This document shows positions 34,333 to 43,849 of a DNA stretch of 60,868 nucleotides, piece after piece. Under the pieces are notes generated by a model. That model saw nothing but the letters and a program-made list of their open reading frames with translations. It ran no database searches and was not told the origin of the DNA. The position numbers and the translations under genes are program-made. Each line of letters opens with the position of its first letter. Position 1 is the first letter of the stretch. This stretch comes from CAYLJJ01 sp964384025 (lineage in GTDB: Bacteria > Myxococcota_A > Bradymonadia > UBA7976 > UBA1532): NCBI GenBank assembly GCA_964384025.1, contig CAYLJJ010000028.1, positions 1-60,868 on the forward strand, written 5' to 3'.

Positions 34333-36143
34333 TGGGGGAGGCTCATCGCACAACGAAAGCCGAGATAACCATAGGCTTTCTTTTCTAAAACAGGCTTTCG
34401 AACCACCCCCCGAGAGTCCTTGCAGTCGTGACGATAGGAGCCCCCAAAGCTCCAAACCTGCCCCTCAGCGGATGGAAGATCCTCAGGAACAAGTTCGCTC
34501 CACTCCCAAACATTGCCCAGCAGATCTAAGCAGCCCTCCTGAGAGGCTCCTTGAGGGTAACTCCCTATGGGGGCGATCCCGCGCGCGCCGCTCTCTCGAC
34601 AATGGCAGCGCGCTGAATCCCAGGTGTTCCCCCAGGGAAAACGACGGCCCTCAAGGCCCCGGCAAGCTGCCTCCCACTCTTCGCTGTTGGGGAGACGCCC
34701 TCCTGTCCAGCGAGCGTAGGCGCGAGCCTCCTCTAAATTGATCTCCACCACCGGGTGCTTCTCAAAGCCGGGCGGAGGCTCCCGACCCAACCAGTAGCTT
34801 GGAGGAGAGCCCTCTGTGGCTTTGATAAAGTCGCTGTATTCCCGATTGCTCACGAGCTGCGCAGAGAGGAAAAAAGCCTGTGTGCGGATCGAGCGCCTGT
34901 TGTAAAGAGAGTAGAAGCGCATCGGGGGGATGAGCCGCATCTCTTCAGAAGTCCAGCCTCTGTTTGGAGCAGGACGGGGATAATGAGGCGGGCTTGGGGT
35001 GTTGAGGCGTCCATCAGACAAAGCATACTGGCGAGGAGCAGGGCTCGGGGGGGATTGAAGGGGCTCTTTAGAGGAGAGTTGGAGGGGCTCTTTGGATGAG
35101 CAAGAGAGGCTCTCCTCTTCCGCCCTCTTCTCCAACCAACTCCAACTTGAGGAGCCAACCAGATCGCTTACGCTGATGTTGAGGCTCTCCTCCGACTCTT
35201 CAGTGTGATTAGAGCGAGGCGGTGGTATTGAGAGCTGGCTCAAAGCCTCTTGGCTGGGTTTGGACTCTCTCTGAAAACTTTCATAGGCATCGTGAAGCGC
35301 CTTCCGCATCTCCTCTGCGCTCTGGAAGCGCTCTGTTGGCCGGAGCGAGAGACCCCGCAACAGGACTGCGTAAAGCACATCTGGAAAGGCGCCCTGCTCG
35401 GGGGGTCTCCCAGAGAGGAGCGCTCTTTGAACCTCCTGAGGCTTCTTCCCATAGGGGCTGTGTCCATTGCCCAAGTTATAGAGCGTCGCGCTGAGGGAAT
35501 AGAGATCGCTGCGCATATCTCCAGACTCTCCCTGCATCCGCTCTGGGCTGATAAAGCCTGGGGTTCCTGCAACGACACCCTTGACCCAGGGGCTCGTGCT
35601 GTGTCGAGCCAGGCCAAAATCACACAGTTTGATCTCAGCGGAGTTGCTGATGAGGATATTGCTGGGTTTGATGTCGTGATGGATGACTCCCAGGCCGTGA
35701 GCATAGCTGAGGGCCTTCAAACACTTCAGGCCGAGCTGAGCCACCTCTCGGACAGGGAGGCGCTGTTGGGGGAAGCGCCGCTGTCGTTGCCGGGCGTTCT
35801 CCCCATCTACATACTCCATCACCAAAAACTCCTGCCCCCTGTCCGCCTCATAGGTGTGCACGCGGATGATGTGGGGGTGGGAGAGCCGCATAGAGGCGAT
35901 GGCTTCGCTGCGAAGGTTGACCTTTAACTCCTCACTCAAGCCCTTATGCTTCAGAGAGAGCTGACGGAGGACCTTGAGGGCTACGGGGATCTGGAGCAGA
36001 GTATCCATGGCGCGAATGACCACCGCGTTGGCGCCTCTCCCGATACGATTCTCTAGCCGATAACGACCCGCGATCAGATCATTGCTCTGGCTTGGCTGCT
36101 CTTGATCTTCTGGCGTCACAGTTGCTCTCTTCAAGCTCCTCAT
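34329..36143 (-). CDS. Ser/Thr protein kinase with C-terminal FGE-sulfatase-like domain (copy 1)
   Basis: This protein of about 604 residues starts at ATG 36143, or possibly at a TTG ten codons earlier; neither has a strong Shine-Dalgarno. The kinase domain has IGRGANA, VALKVL, HHDIKPSN (His in place of the HRD Arg), CDFGLA and SPERMQG. A Ser-rich linker with a tandem KEPLQLSSKEPLQ repeat (about residues 385-400) leads to an FGE-sulfatase-like domain with GRLPNSEEWEAACRG, LLGNVWEWSE and LGFRC. It is closely similar to the downstream copy over its full length, so the pair is a tandem duplication. The two genes overlap as TTGA and should be co-translated. Regulator and target are unknown; FHA proteins at 3864-6798 are candidate readers. 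Confidence 0.85.
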   Translation of the reverse strand: MRSLKRATVTPEDQEQPSQSNDLIAGRYRLENRIGRGANAVVIRAMDTLLQIPVALKVLRQLSLKHKGLSEELKVNLRSEAIASMRLSHPHIIRVHTYEADRGQEFLVMEYVDGENARQRQRRFPQQRLPVREVAQLGLKCLKALSYAHGLGVIHHDIKPSNILISNSAEIKLCDFGLARHSTSPWVKGVVAGTPGFISPERMQGESGDMRSDLYSLSATLYNLGNGHSPYGKKPQEVQRALLSGRPPEQGAFPDVLYAVLLRGLSLRPTERFQSAEEMRKALHDAYESFQRESKPSQEALSQLSIPPPRSNHTEESEESLNISVSDLVGSSSWSWLEKRAEEESLSCSSKEPLQLSSKEPLQSPPSPAPRQYALSDGRLNTPSPPHYPRPAPNRGWTSEEMRLIPPMRFYSLYNRRSIRTQAFFLSAQLVSNREYSDFIKATEGSPPSYWLGREPPPGFEKHPVVEINLEEARAYARWTGGRLPNSEEWEAACRGLEGRRFPWGNTWDSARCHCRESGARGIAPIGSYPQGASQEGCLDLLGNVWEWSELVPEDLPSAEGQVWSFGGSYRHDCKDSRGVVRKPVLEKKAYGYLGFRCAMSLPH

Positions 36144-36266
36144 TTCGCTTTTCTTTTTAGAGGCTGTTCTCAAAAGCTTTTAATGAAATAGCTTCAAAAC
36201 ATCCTATTTTTTGCCTGAGGGTCTCAAACGACAAGGCAAATCGAGCGTCTCATGAAAAAAGTAGCC

Positions 36267-39200
36267 TCATTCCAAAGTGTAGCGCTCCATCAGGCAGCCA
36301 AGGAACTCTTCAGAGCTTCCAGATTCTCCTCCATTCAAGCTGGCTTGCAGCTCCTCACAGTTCATATAGGAGAGGCTGCTCTGGGCCAAACAAGAGAGCA
36401 GGCCCGCGCAGAGATCCTCTTCTAACAGCTCTAAGAGGCGGGGGCTCTCAGGAGGCTGATACTCTGCCTCAGGCTGCTGACAGAAAACGGTGGCGCTCTC
36501 CAGGAGCTGATCCAGATATTCAGCGATGGCCAGGGAGAGAGCGCCTGGATTCTCCCGAACCCCCTCACATTGTGCAGGGTCGAGGCTCTCAAACTCTGCC
36601 GCCAAAATCTGGCAGCTGCTCACCGCCAGCTCCTCCCAGGAGGAGGCGTTCAGCTCACAGCTCATCAAGCTGCTCATCGACTCACAAAACTCTAGGCGGA
36701 AAGCTTGTAGGGCCTCAGGATCACAGCTTTGAAGGTGGCTGAGATCAGCTTGGAGGGAGATCGGTCCTATCTGAACACAGGGATCTCCAGGGCCTGGGGT
36801 CTCCTGGATAAAGCTTTTGCCCTGTAACCCCGATTCAGGCTCGCTGATGCTCAAGAGTACTCCAGCGTGCTCAGCAGGGATCGAGATCTCAAAGGCGCCT
36901 TGCGCATTGCTCAGAGCATGGTAGAGGTTCATCTCATCAGCCACGGCGATCACATGGGCGCCGCTGAGCACCTCCCCCTGATAGCTGAGTTGTCCCCGCG
37001 CACAGGCGTTTCCTGTCGGCAGTTGAAGCGCTCCAGCCTCAAGGGTCTTACAGCGAGGGCCACCACAGATGGCCCCCATAGAGGCGGTAAAGGTGTGGAG
37101 ATCCACGCTGGTAGAGAGGCGCTCACCATGGATCCGCGCGATGGCGATTACCCGAACAAGAGCGTTGCGCCCTGCATAGGCACAGAAGCGGCCCTTGTGA
37201 TCACTGATCACCGTGTTAAAGCCCAGATAGCTGCGCCCTCGAGTGATCACCAGAGCCCCAGGGACCCCGTGCCCCTCAGCATCGGTCACCTGACCGTTGA
37301 TACAGGTATTGCTGATCAGGGCGTCCAGGTTATGGATGGTCCGCAGGGTAGGAACCACCCCCATGAGAAAATAAGCCAACTTATCAAAGTCGGGATCAGC
37401 TTCATTGATCTCCTCAACGCTGCCCTGGAAGCGAGAAGCGATCCCGATCTTGCCGATCGCCTCACCTCCGATCCACTCCGCCTGATCAGGATCAAAGCGA
37501 TACCAGGGGGCCTCGCTCCAAGCTTCACCATCCCAGGCCCCAAACTGCCCCAGCAACGCTCCAGGCTCAGGGAGCAGAGTGCGCGCCTCCACCCCATCCA
37601 AGAGATCAGCATGCTCCAGTAAAGACTGTCGCAGTTGGAGGGGTAAGGCCCACTCCAGATCCAAGCTGCCTTCCGATAGTTCCAGGCTCTCTCCAAGCCC
37701 ACAAGGCTCACAGTCGGGGCTCGATTGGACACAGCTCTCATCGTTATTGATCACATCAAGCCGAGCCATCCCCAGGCTCATCAAGCGACCCTCGCTGCTT
37801 GCCACCTCAAAACCAGGGGAGGCGGGCAGCTCAGCGCGAGTCATCCCGTAGGAGGTCAGCCCCAGGTTGCGTATATTGACGCAGATCAGGCCATCCCCAT
37901 CCCCCTCAAAGCGAGCCCCTGCGGCGCTGAGTCGCCCCCTCCGAAAGCGCGCAGGGCTGGCTCCCTCCTCTAAGGAGGTCAAAACATATTCGCTGGGTTC
38001 AGGGGCTTTTAGGAGGCTCAGCTCAAGATAGGCTTCTACTCCGTCGGGGAGATCCAGGCTACGGAAGCTGGGTAGGTAGCCCTCCAGATGAACTGAGATG
38101 GTGGCTGGCGCTCCCAAGGGGAAGATAGGCCCCGTGGTAACGATCCCGGCCTCATCAGTGAGGCCCACCCAGGGGGTCTCTAGGCTGAAGGTCTTGACTG
38201 TAACCCCAGCTCCCTCCAAGGACGCGCCATAGGGATCTCGGATGGCGATGGTGAAGCCAGCTCCGCAGCTGTCTCCCTGAATGTCGGGGCATTGATCTTC
38301 GATATTGGAAACCCCATCTCCATCGCGATCTCCATCACAAGCATCTCCCTCACCATCCAGATCGGTGTCGTACTGATCTCCATTGGACAGCTCAACGCAG
38401 TTGTCGCAGAGGTCCCCCACCCCATCCTCATCCAGATCGGCTTGATCCGCATTGGCTTCAGCAGGGCAGTTATCACAGGCATCACCTGAGGGATCCTCAT
38501 CTCCGTTGCGTTGGAGGGGGTTAAAATCTTCTGGGCAGTTGTCCTCCTCCCCCTCGAGCCCATCGTGGTCGAGATCACCCAGGAGCGGATCGCAGACCTG
38601 CTCTTGATCTGGATTGGGAGTAGAGGGGCAGTTGTCACAAGCATCGCCGACGCCATCCTGATCGATGTCAAGCTGAGCCGAGTTGCTCTCATGAGGACAG
38701 TTATCGCAGGCGTCACCCAGCTCATCTCCATCAGCATTCTCTTGAGCCTCATTGGGCTTGTCAGGACAGTTATCAAAGAGATCGGGGAGACCATCCCCAT
38801 CTCGATCAACCTCGCTGGCCGCTCCGCAGAGGTGGGTGAGGTAGCGCTGCCAATCCTCCCGGAGTGACTCGCTGCCAGGGAAGGGCTCAGCGATCTCCAG
38901 GCTGACCTCAACGCAGGTCTCCTGGGCGGTGCTGGCTGAGTAGCTGACCTGAGCTTCATTCTCCAGAGGACCCAAGCGACCTTGTAAACGCAAGCTCCCT
39001 GACTCAGGGCACTCACAGCTGAAGGGGAGGCTCCACTTTAGCTCCTCAAAGAGCAGACTGAAGTTGCGCCCATCTTCAGCACCCTGAAGCTGAGCGCTCC
39101 CTGAGAGGCTCAGGAAACGCAGCGTTCGAGTGGCGCTCAGAGGAGCATCCGGCTCCACCTTTAAGGTCCCGATATGTTTGCGAGGGCCGCTGGTCTCAAG

Positions 39201-39821
39201 CTCGATCTTGATCCCCTCAGCCGAGGTCCAGATGCTGCTTTCGCCCCCGCTCAAGCTGCGCTTATGAGTGATAAGCATTGAGCCGTTGTAGAGCAGATCA
39301 CGGCGACGGTAGTCCAAAAACTCCAGCTCAGCGGGATCATCACCGCGCCGCTCAGCCAGGGTGAATCGCAACGCGCCAGAGAGCTGCACCTCCGGAAATC
39401 GCGCTGTCGCGCAGTTGTTATAGCTGAAGGTGACCGTGATAGGGCCTGCCCCACACTCCACCTCGATGGTTGGACAGCCCGCTCGGGAGAGACCACAGGA
39501 GAGCCCCTCCTCCTCTGGCTTCTCCTCTCCTCTGAAGATCAGCTCGTTTAGCTCCTCATCCTCCAACAGCTCACTGAGGCTGAGCGCCAGGACCTCAGTG
39601 CCTCCCAAGAGGGCAGGATCTGCAACCTCCTCTGGAATCCCCGAGTCTCTCTCTGAGTCTGGGTGAGGAGGGAGGCTGTCTGTCAGGGGAGGCCCATCAT
39701 CTACCCCAAGCTCAGCGTGAGAGGATGAGCCATCTAAGCGCTGATCATCGTCATCATCGTCGTTACAGGCCCAAGAACTGAGGCAGACCAGGAGCAGAAA
39801 CCAGGATAAAGGAATGGGCAT
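36267..39821 (-). CDS. large lipoprotein with thrombospondin type 3 repeats and carboxypeptidase-like beta modules
   Basis: This 1184-residue protein has a lipobox (LSSWAC) followed by a run of six Asp. After an acidic linker comes a beta-rich domain (about 90-340). Residues about 345-520 carry about seven thrombospondin type 3-like calcium-binding repeats (DNCPxxxNxxQxDxDxDGxGDACDNCP). The C-terminal half has beta-sandwich segments like carboxypeptidase regulatory-like or Ig-like folds (AITVKTFSL-like, ACARGQLSYQGEVLSGA). The final 150 residues are helical and Cys-containing. A purine-rich GGAGA precedes the ATG. It is probably a surface or periplasmic structural protein. No enzyme motif is seen, and its partner is unknown. 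Confidence 0.85.
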   Translation of the reverse strand: MPIPLSWFLLLVCLSSWACNDDDDDDQRLDGSSSHAELGVDDGPPLTDSLPPHPDSERDSGIPEEVADPALLGGTEVLALSLSELLEDEELNELIFRGEEKPEEEGLSCGLSRAGCPTIEVECGAGPITVTFSYNNCATARFPEVQLSGALRFTLAERRGDDPAELEFLDYRRRDLLYNGSMLITHKRSLSGGESSIWTSAEGIKIELETSGPRKHIGTLKVEPDAPLSATRTLRFLSLSGSAQLQGAEDGRNFSLLFEELKWSLPFSCECPESGSLRLQGRLGPLENEAQVSYSASTAQETCVEVSLEIAEPFPGSESLREDWQRYLTHLCGAASEVDRDGDGLPDLFDNCPDKPNEAQENADGDELGDACDNCPHESNSAQLDIDQDGVGDACDNCPSTPNPDQEQVCDPLLGDLDHDGLEGEEDNCPEDFNPLQRNGDEDPSGDACDNCPAEANADQADLDEDGVGDLCDNCVELSNGDQYDTDLDGEGDACDGDRDGDGVSNIEDQCPDIQGDSCGAGFTIAIRDPYGASLEGAGVTVKTFSLETPWVGLTDEAGIVTTGPIFPLGAPATISVHLEGYLPSFRSLDLPDGVEAYLELSLLKAPEPSEYVLTSLEEGASPARFRRGRLSAAGARFEGDGDGLICVNIRNLGLTSYGMTRAELPASPGFEVASSEGRLMSLGMARLDVINNDESCVQSSPDCEPCGLGESLELSEGSLDLEWALPLQLRQSLLEHADLLDGVEARTLLPEPGALLGQFGAWDGEAWSEAPWYRFDPDQAEWIGGEAIGKIGIASRFQGSVEEINEADPDFDKLAYFLMGVVPTLRTIHNLDALISNTCINGQVTDAEGHGVPGALVITRGRSYLGFNTVISDHKGRFCAYAGRNALVRVIAIARIHGERLSTSVDLHTFTASMGAICGGPRCKTLEAGALQLPTGNACARGQLSYQGEVLSGAHVIAVADEMNLYHALSNAQGAFEISIPAEHAGVLLSISEPESGLQGKSFIQETPGPGDPCVQIGPISLQADLSHLQSCDPEALQAFRLEFCESMSSLMSCELNASSWEELAVSSCQILAAEFESLDPAQCEGVRENPGALSLAIAEYLDQLLESATVFCQQPEAEYQPPESPRLLELLEEDLCAGLLSCLAQSSLSYMNCEELQASLNGGESGSSEEFLGCLMERYTLE

Positions 39822-40020
39822 AAGCGTGCTTCTCCTCAGTTAAGATAGGGTGGGCTGGAGTCCTTTAAAGCCCAGCCAAACTTTCGATCCCCAAACGGGA
39901 GAACTTGAGCTTGGAACGATCAAGGCGATCACCACGCCTTGACGACGGAAATCGGGCCGTGCTAGAGGGCAAGGGATCATCTTCAGTTGTTCAGCGCCCA
40001 GATTTGCTAAGGAGGCTTCA

Positions 40021-40926
40021 ATGCAGGGGACGATCGTGGTGGCTGAGCGGAGCGAGACTGTCCGGCGCATGGTCGAGATCGCCCTCGATCGACAGCCTTT
40101 CAAGTTGAAGTTTGTCACCAATGGCGAGGAGGCCCTCAAGGCGATTCGAGAGCACAGCCCTCAGATCGCCATTGCGGACGCCGCGCTCTCAGGGATCGAT
40201 GGCTATGAGCTGACTCAAAGGGTCAAAGAGGACACCTTGAGCAGCGGAGTCAAGATGATTCTCTTGGTGGGACGCAACAGCCAGTTTCAGTCTGCTCGGG
40301 CTCGTGAAGTTGGAGTAGACGCCCACACAACCAAACCTTTTATCACTCAAAAGCTGATCGAGTTGATCTTCAAGGCGATGGGGCGAGAAGCGCCAGATGC
40401 TCATATCTTCCGCTCTACAACGCTTAACATTCCTCTAGCGCGTAAGTCCCGAGCGTTGAGCACTCCCAGCGCTCTAGGCTCTCTCAATTTGATGGGACCT
40501 CCGAGGCGTTCCTCAACACCACCTCGCTCTGTGCCGCCCAGCTCAGGGCCTCTCTCTATGCCCTCCATCACAGGCTCTATCCCTGCGCCCTCTCTCTCAG
40601 GTCCACCCCTGGCGCCCCCTCCAGTCTCAGCTCCTCCACTCTCTCTACCTCCAGTGGCCCCTCGCTCGGCGCCACCGCTGCCAGTGCTCTCCGTTCCAGC
40701 AGCCTCAGCGCCTCCCGCGCTCTTCTCACCTGCCAGTCCCCCCGATCTTCAAGCTTCCAGCCAAACAGCGGCCCAGGCGATCACGCGGGAGCTGAGCGGA
40801 CATCTTGAGGGCAGCTCTAAGGAGATCATCGAGCGTATCGCCTGGGAGGTGATCCCTAAGCTCGCTGAGACTCTCCTCAAAGAGGAGATCGCCCGCCTAG
40901 TACGCGAGCGCCTCGCCGCCTCCTGA
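40021..40926 (+). CDS. receiver-domain protein with proline-rich linker and helical tail
   Basis: This 301-residue protein has an N-terminal receiver-like domain (1-125): phosphoacceptor-like Asp53 (IAIADAAL) and conserved Lys105 (TTKPF) are present, but the acidic pair is AE (only Glu9) and the switch Thr/Ser is replaced, so phosphorylation may be altered. Residues about 150-245 are Pro/Ser/Ala-rich. The last 50 residues (ITRELSGHLEGSSKEIIERIAWEVIPKLAETLLKEEI) form an amphipathic helix of the type found in myxobacterial motility and chemotaxis response regulators. An AAGGAGG precedes the ATG. Linker and tail suggest a polar or membrane-complex localisation factor. It lies 122 bases before valS and is probably a separate unit. 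Confidence 0.75.
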   Translation: MQGTIVVAERSETVRRMVEIALDRQPFKLKFVTNGEEALKAIREHSPQIAIADAALSGIDGYELTQRVKEDTLSSGVKMILLVGRNSQFQSARAREVGVDAHTTKPFITQKLIELIFKAMGREAPDAHIFRSTTLNIPLARKSRALSTPSALGSLNLMGPPRRSSTPPRSVPPSSGPLSMPSITGSIPAPSLSGPPLAPPPVSAPPLSLPPVAPRSAPPLPVLSVPAASAPPALFSPASPPDLQASSQTAAQAITRELSGHLEGSSKEIIERIAWEVIPKLAETLLKEEIARLVRERLAAS

Positions 40927-41018
40927 GGATCTCTCAGGCCCGGCTCGGGCGCCGAACCCCTCCAAAAAAGATCTCCTCGGGGGGAACTTTCTCCTCTTCT
41001 GAGAAAACCTGGACGTTT

Positions 41019-41036
41019 TGAGACTGTATCGTCTCA
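41019..41036 (+). promoter_or_regulatory. short hairpin in the valS leader
   Basis: TGAGAC (41019-41024) pairs with GTCTCA (41031-41036) across a six-base loop, ending 13 bases before the valS ATG. It could influence translation initiation or be chance. No T-box-like structure is visible. Confidence 0.2.
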
Positions 41037-41048
41037 GAGGCGAAGTAG

Positions 41049-43730
41049 ATGAAAAGCTTGAGCAAAAGCTACGATCATCGCGATGTGGAGTCGCGCTGGT
41101 ATGAACACTGGATGCAGGGAGGCTATTTTAAAGCCGAAGATGAGAGCGAAAAACCTCCCTTTACCCTGATGATCCCCCCACCCAATGTGACCGGAGCCCT
41201 CCATATGGGGCACGCTCTCACCTTCGCTATTGAGGATCTCTTGGTCCGTTGGAAGCGGATGAGCGGCTTTAACACGCTCTGGTTGCCAGGCACTGATCAC
41301 GCTGGAATCGCCACTCAGATGGTGGTGGAGCGAAAGCTGACCGCTGAAGGGATCAGTCGGTTTGACCTGGGGCGGGAGGCTTTCATAGAGAAGGTTTGGG
41401 AGTGGAAGGAGATCTACCACGCTCGGATCACCCAGCAGCTTAAAGCTCTGGGGACTTCTTGCGATTGGGAGCGGGAGCGCTTCACCATGGATGAGGGCCT
41501 CTCTGAGGCGGTTCGAGAGGTCTTCGTCAGCCTCTACGAACAGGGCCTGATCTATCGTGATGATCGCTTGGTCAACTGGTCTTCAGGCTGTCAAACGGTG
41601 ATCTCCGATCTGGAGGTCAACTATGAAGATCGTGAGGGCTCTCTCTGGCATATGGCCTATCCCGTCTTGGACAGTGATGAGCGCCTCGTGGTGGCGACCA
41701 CTCGCCCTGAGACGATGTTGGGTGACACCGCAGTGGCGGTTCATCCAGAAGATCCTCGCTATAAACACCTCATCGGCAAAAGCGTGGAGCTGCCTCTAAG
41801 CGGGCGTCATATCCCGATCATCGCTGACGCGATCTTGGTGGATATGGAGTTTGGGACGGGCGCCGTCAAGGTGACCCCAGCTCACGACTTCAATGATTTT
41901 GAGACGGGGCGGCGCCATGGCCTCGAGATGATCAGCATCCTCGATAAGGAGGGGCGCCTAAACGAGAACACTCCCGAGATCTATCAAGGCCTGGATCGCT
42001 TTAAAGCCCGAGACCGCATCCTTGAAGATCTAGAAGCCCTCGGCCTGCTCATCAAGGCTGAGCCTCACCCGCTCAATCTGGGCACCTGCCAACGCAGCGG
42101 AGTGGTCGTCGAGCCGATGCTCTCCAAGCAGTGGTATGTGAAGGTGGAGCCCCTAGCACAGAAGGCCAGGGAGGCGGTTCGCTCGGGACGCACGCGCATC
42201 ATCCCTGAGTCTTGGAACAAGACCTACTTTCACTGGATGGACAACATCCGGGACTGGTGCATCAGCCGTCAGCTCTGGTGGGGACACCGCATCCCTGCTT
42301 GGCATTGTGATGACTGCGCTGAGATCAGCGTGAGCCGAGAGACGCTCCAGTGCTGTACACACTGCCAGAGCCCTAAAATTCGCCAAGATGAGGATGTCTT
42401 AGACACCTGGTTCTCCAGCGGTCTTTGGCCCTTCTCCACCCTCGGTTGGCCGCAAGAGACTCCTGCCCTAAAGACCTTCTATCCAGGCAGTGTTCTGGAG
42501 ACAGGCTTTGATATCCTCTTCTTCTGGGTCGCTCGGATGATGATGATGGGGATGCACTTTATGGGGGATGTGCCCTTTGAGACGATCTATCTGCACGCGA
42601 TGGTCAGAGACTCATCAGGGCAGAAGATGGCCAAGACCAAGGGAAACGTCATCGATCCCCTTGAGATCTCCAAGAAGTATGGAGCAGACAGCCTACGTTT
42701 TACCCTCATCAGCTTGGCTGGGCATGGGCGGGACATTAAGCTCGACGGGCAGATGGTCCAAAACAGCCGGAATTTTATCAATAAGATCTGGAACGCCAGC
42801 CGCTTCGCCTTGATGAATCTCGAGGGCTTTGATCCTCAAGCGCCCGCTCCTCAGCAGCTCAATCGCATCGATCGCTGGATTTTGAGCCGTTTGGAGCGTT
42901 GCACTCAGCAGGTGAATACTCACCTGGAGAGCTTTAACCTCAATGATGCCGCTCTAAAAATCTATCAGTTCTTCTGGAGCGAGCTTTGTGACTGGTATAT
43001 CGAACTCTCTAAGCCGGTCCTCTATGATGGAAGCTCAGAGGAGCGCAGCGCGACTCAATCAACCCTTCTGCGGGTTTTGGATCAGGCGCTCCGCCTGCTA
43101 CACCCCCTGATCCCCTTCGCCTCAGAAGAGATCTGGCAGCAGCTCCCGTTGGGAGAGGAGCGCCCCGAGGTGCTGATGATCGCGCCCTATCCCAGGCCTG
43201 GAGGTTTGCCCCTAGATGAGGCAGCAGAAGCGGAGCTTGAGCTGCTGATGGAGGTGATCAAGGCGATCCGCAATATTCGAGGAGAGCTCAACATCTCCTC
43301 AGGCAAGAAGCTGAAGGTGATCTTGCGGATGAACGAAGAGCTTCCGGTCCTGGCGGCCGAAGCCTCTCTGATCCGTCGCTTGGCGCGGGTTGAGAAACTC
43401 GAGTTTCAGTTACAGGGTTCCCGCCCAGGCGGGGCAGCCATGCGGCTGGCCGCTGGGGTGGAGGTCTATCTGCCCTTGGCGGGGCTGATCGATCTCGATG
43501 AGGAGCTGAGCCGCCTAAACCGAAGCATCAGCAAAGAGGAGAAGAAGCTCGCTCAGACGCAGCGTAAGTTGGGGAATGCAGGCTTCTTGGCCAAAGCTCC
43601 CGAGGCTGTGGTGCAAAAGGAGCGGAGCCGAGCGGCAGAGATGGAGCTTAACCTAAGCAAGCTTAGGAGTGCCCATGTGCGGATCAGCACCCTCGCTCAA
43701 GAGAACAGACCAAGAGATCCTGAATCCTGA
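41049..43730 (+). CDS. valS: valyl-tRNA synthetase
   Basis: This is a full-length 893-residue class I synthetase that charges tRNA-Val. The HIGH motif appears as PPNVTGALHMGHAL, the KMSKS motif as KMAKTKGNVIDP, and the editing domain contains TTRPETMLGDTAVAVHP. WCISRQLWWGHRIPAW, typical of ValS, is present. The C-terminal coiled-coil arm (LNRSISKEEKKLAQTQRKLG) that contacts the tRNA is intact. All family landmarks are present with normal length, so it is functional. It is transcribed in the same direction as the flanking genes but appears to have its own leader. Confidence 0.98.
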   Translation: MKSLSKSYDHRDVESRWYEHWMQGGYFKAEDESEKPPFTLMIPPPNVTGALHMGHALTFAIEDLLVRWKRMSGFNTLWLPGTDHAGIATQMVVERKLTAEGISRFDLGREAFIEKVWEWKEIYHARITQQLKALGTSCDWERERFTMDEGLSEAVREVFVSLYEQGLIYRDDRLVNWSSGCQTVISDLEVNYEDREGSLWHMAYPVLDSDERLVVATTRPETMLGDTAVAVHPEDPRYKHLIGKSVELPLSGRHIPIIADAILVDMEFGTGAVKVTPAHDFNDFETGRRHGLEMISILDKEGRLNENTPEIYQGLDRFKARDRILEDLEALGLLIKAEPHPLNLGTCQRSGVVVEPMLSKQWYVKVEPLAQKAREAVRSGRTRIIPESWNKTYFHWMDNIRDWCISRQLWWGHRIPAWHCDDCAEISVSRETLQCCTHCQSPKIRQDEDVLDTWFSSGLWPFSTLGWPQETPALKTFYPGSVLETGFDILFFWVARMMMMGMHFMGDVPFETIYLHAMVRDSSGQKMAKTKGNVIDPLEISKKYGADSLRFTLISLAGHGRDIKLDGQMVQNSRNFINKIWNASRFALMNLEGFDPQAPAPQQLNRIDRWILSRLERCTQQVNTHLESFNLNDAALKIYQFFWSELCDWYIELSKPVLYDGSSEERSATQSTLLRVLDQALRLLHPLIPFASEEIWQQLPLGEERPEVLMIAPYPRPGGLPLDEAAEAELELLMEVIKAIRNIRGELNISSGKKLKVILRMNEELPVLAAEASLIRRLARVEKLEFQLQGSRPGGAAMRLAAGVEVYLPLAGLIDLDEELSRLNRSISKEEKKLAQTQRKLGNAGFLAKAPEAVVQKERSRAAEMELNLSKLRSAHVRISTLAQENRPRDPES

Positions 43731-43849
43731 TTGCCGCCAACAAGCAGGGCTGTTAATCTACCGTGCTTTTGAAGCTGGAGGCAGGTGCTTGGCCTCTCTG
43801 CCTGGCTTTTGTTGATCACCCCAATCGAACCAGGAGAGGGACGGCCCGC

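Noticed and set aside
34333..34455. N-terminal extension of the second kinase into the preceding gene
   Set aside because: The extension lies wholly inside the C-terminal coding part of the upstream paralogue; the TTG at 34332 fits with the TTGA overlap and places the kinase domain normally.
32626..36143. Possibility that the FGE-like domains activate the sulfatase-fold enzyme at 57207
   Set aside because: That enzyme lacks the Cys/Ser-x-Pro-x-Arg target motif, and FGE-like domains on kinases are usually non-catalytic; no support for a link.
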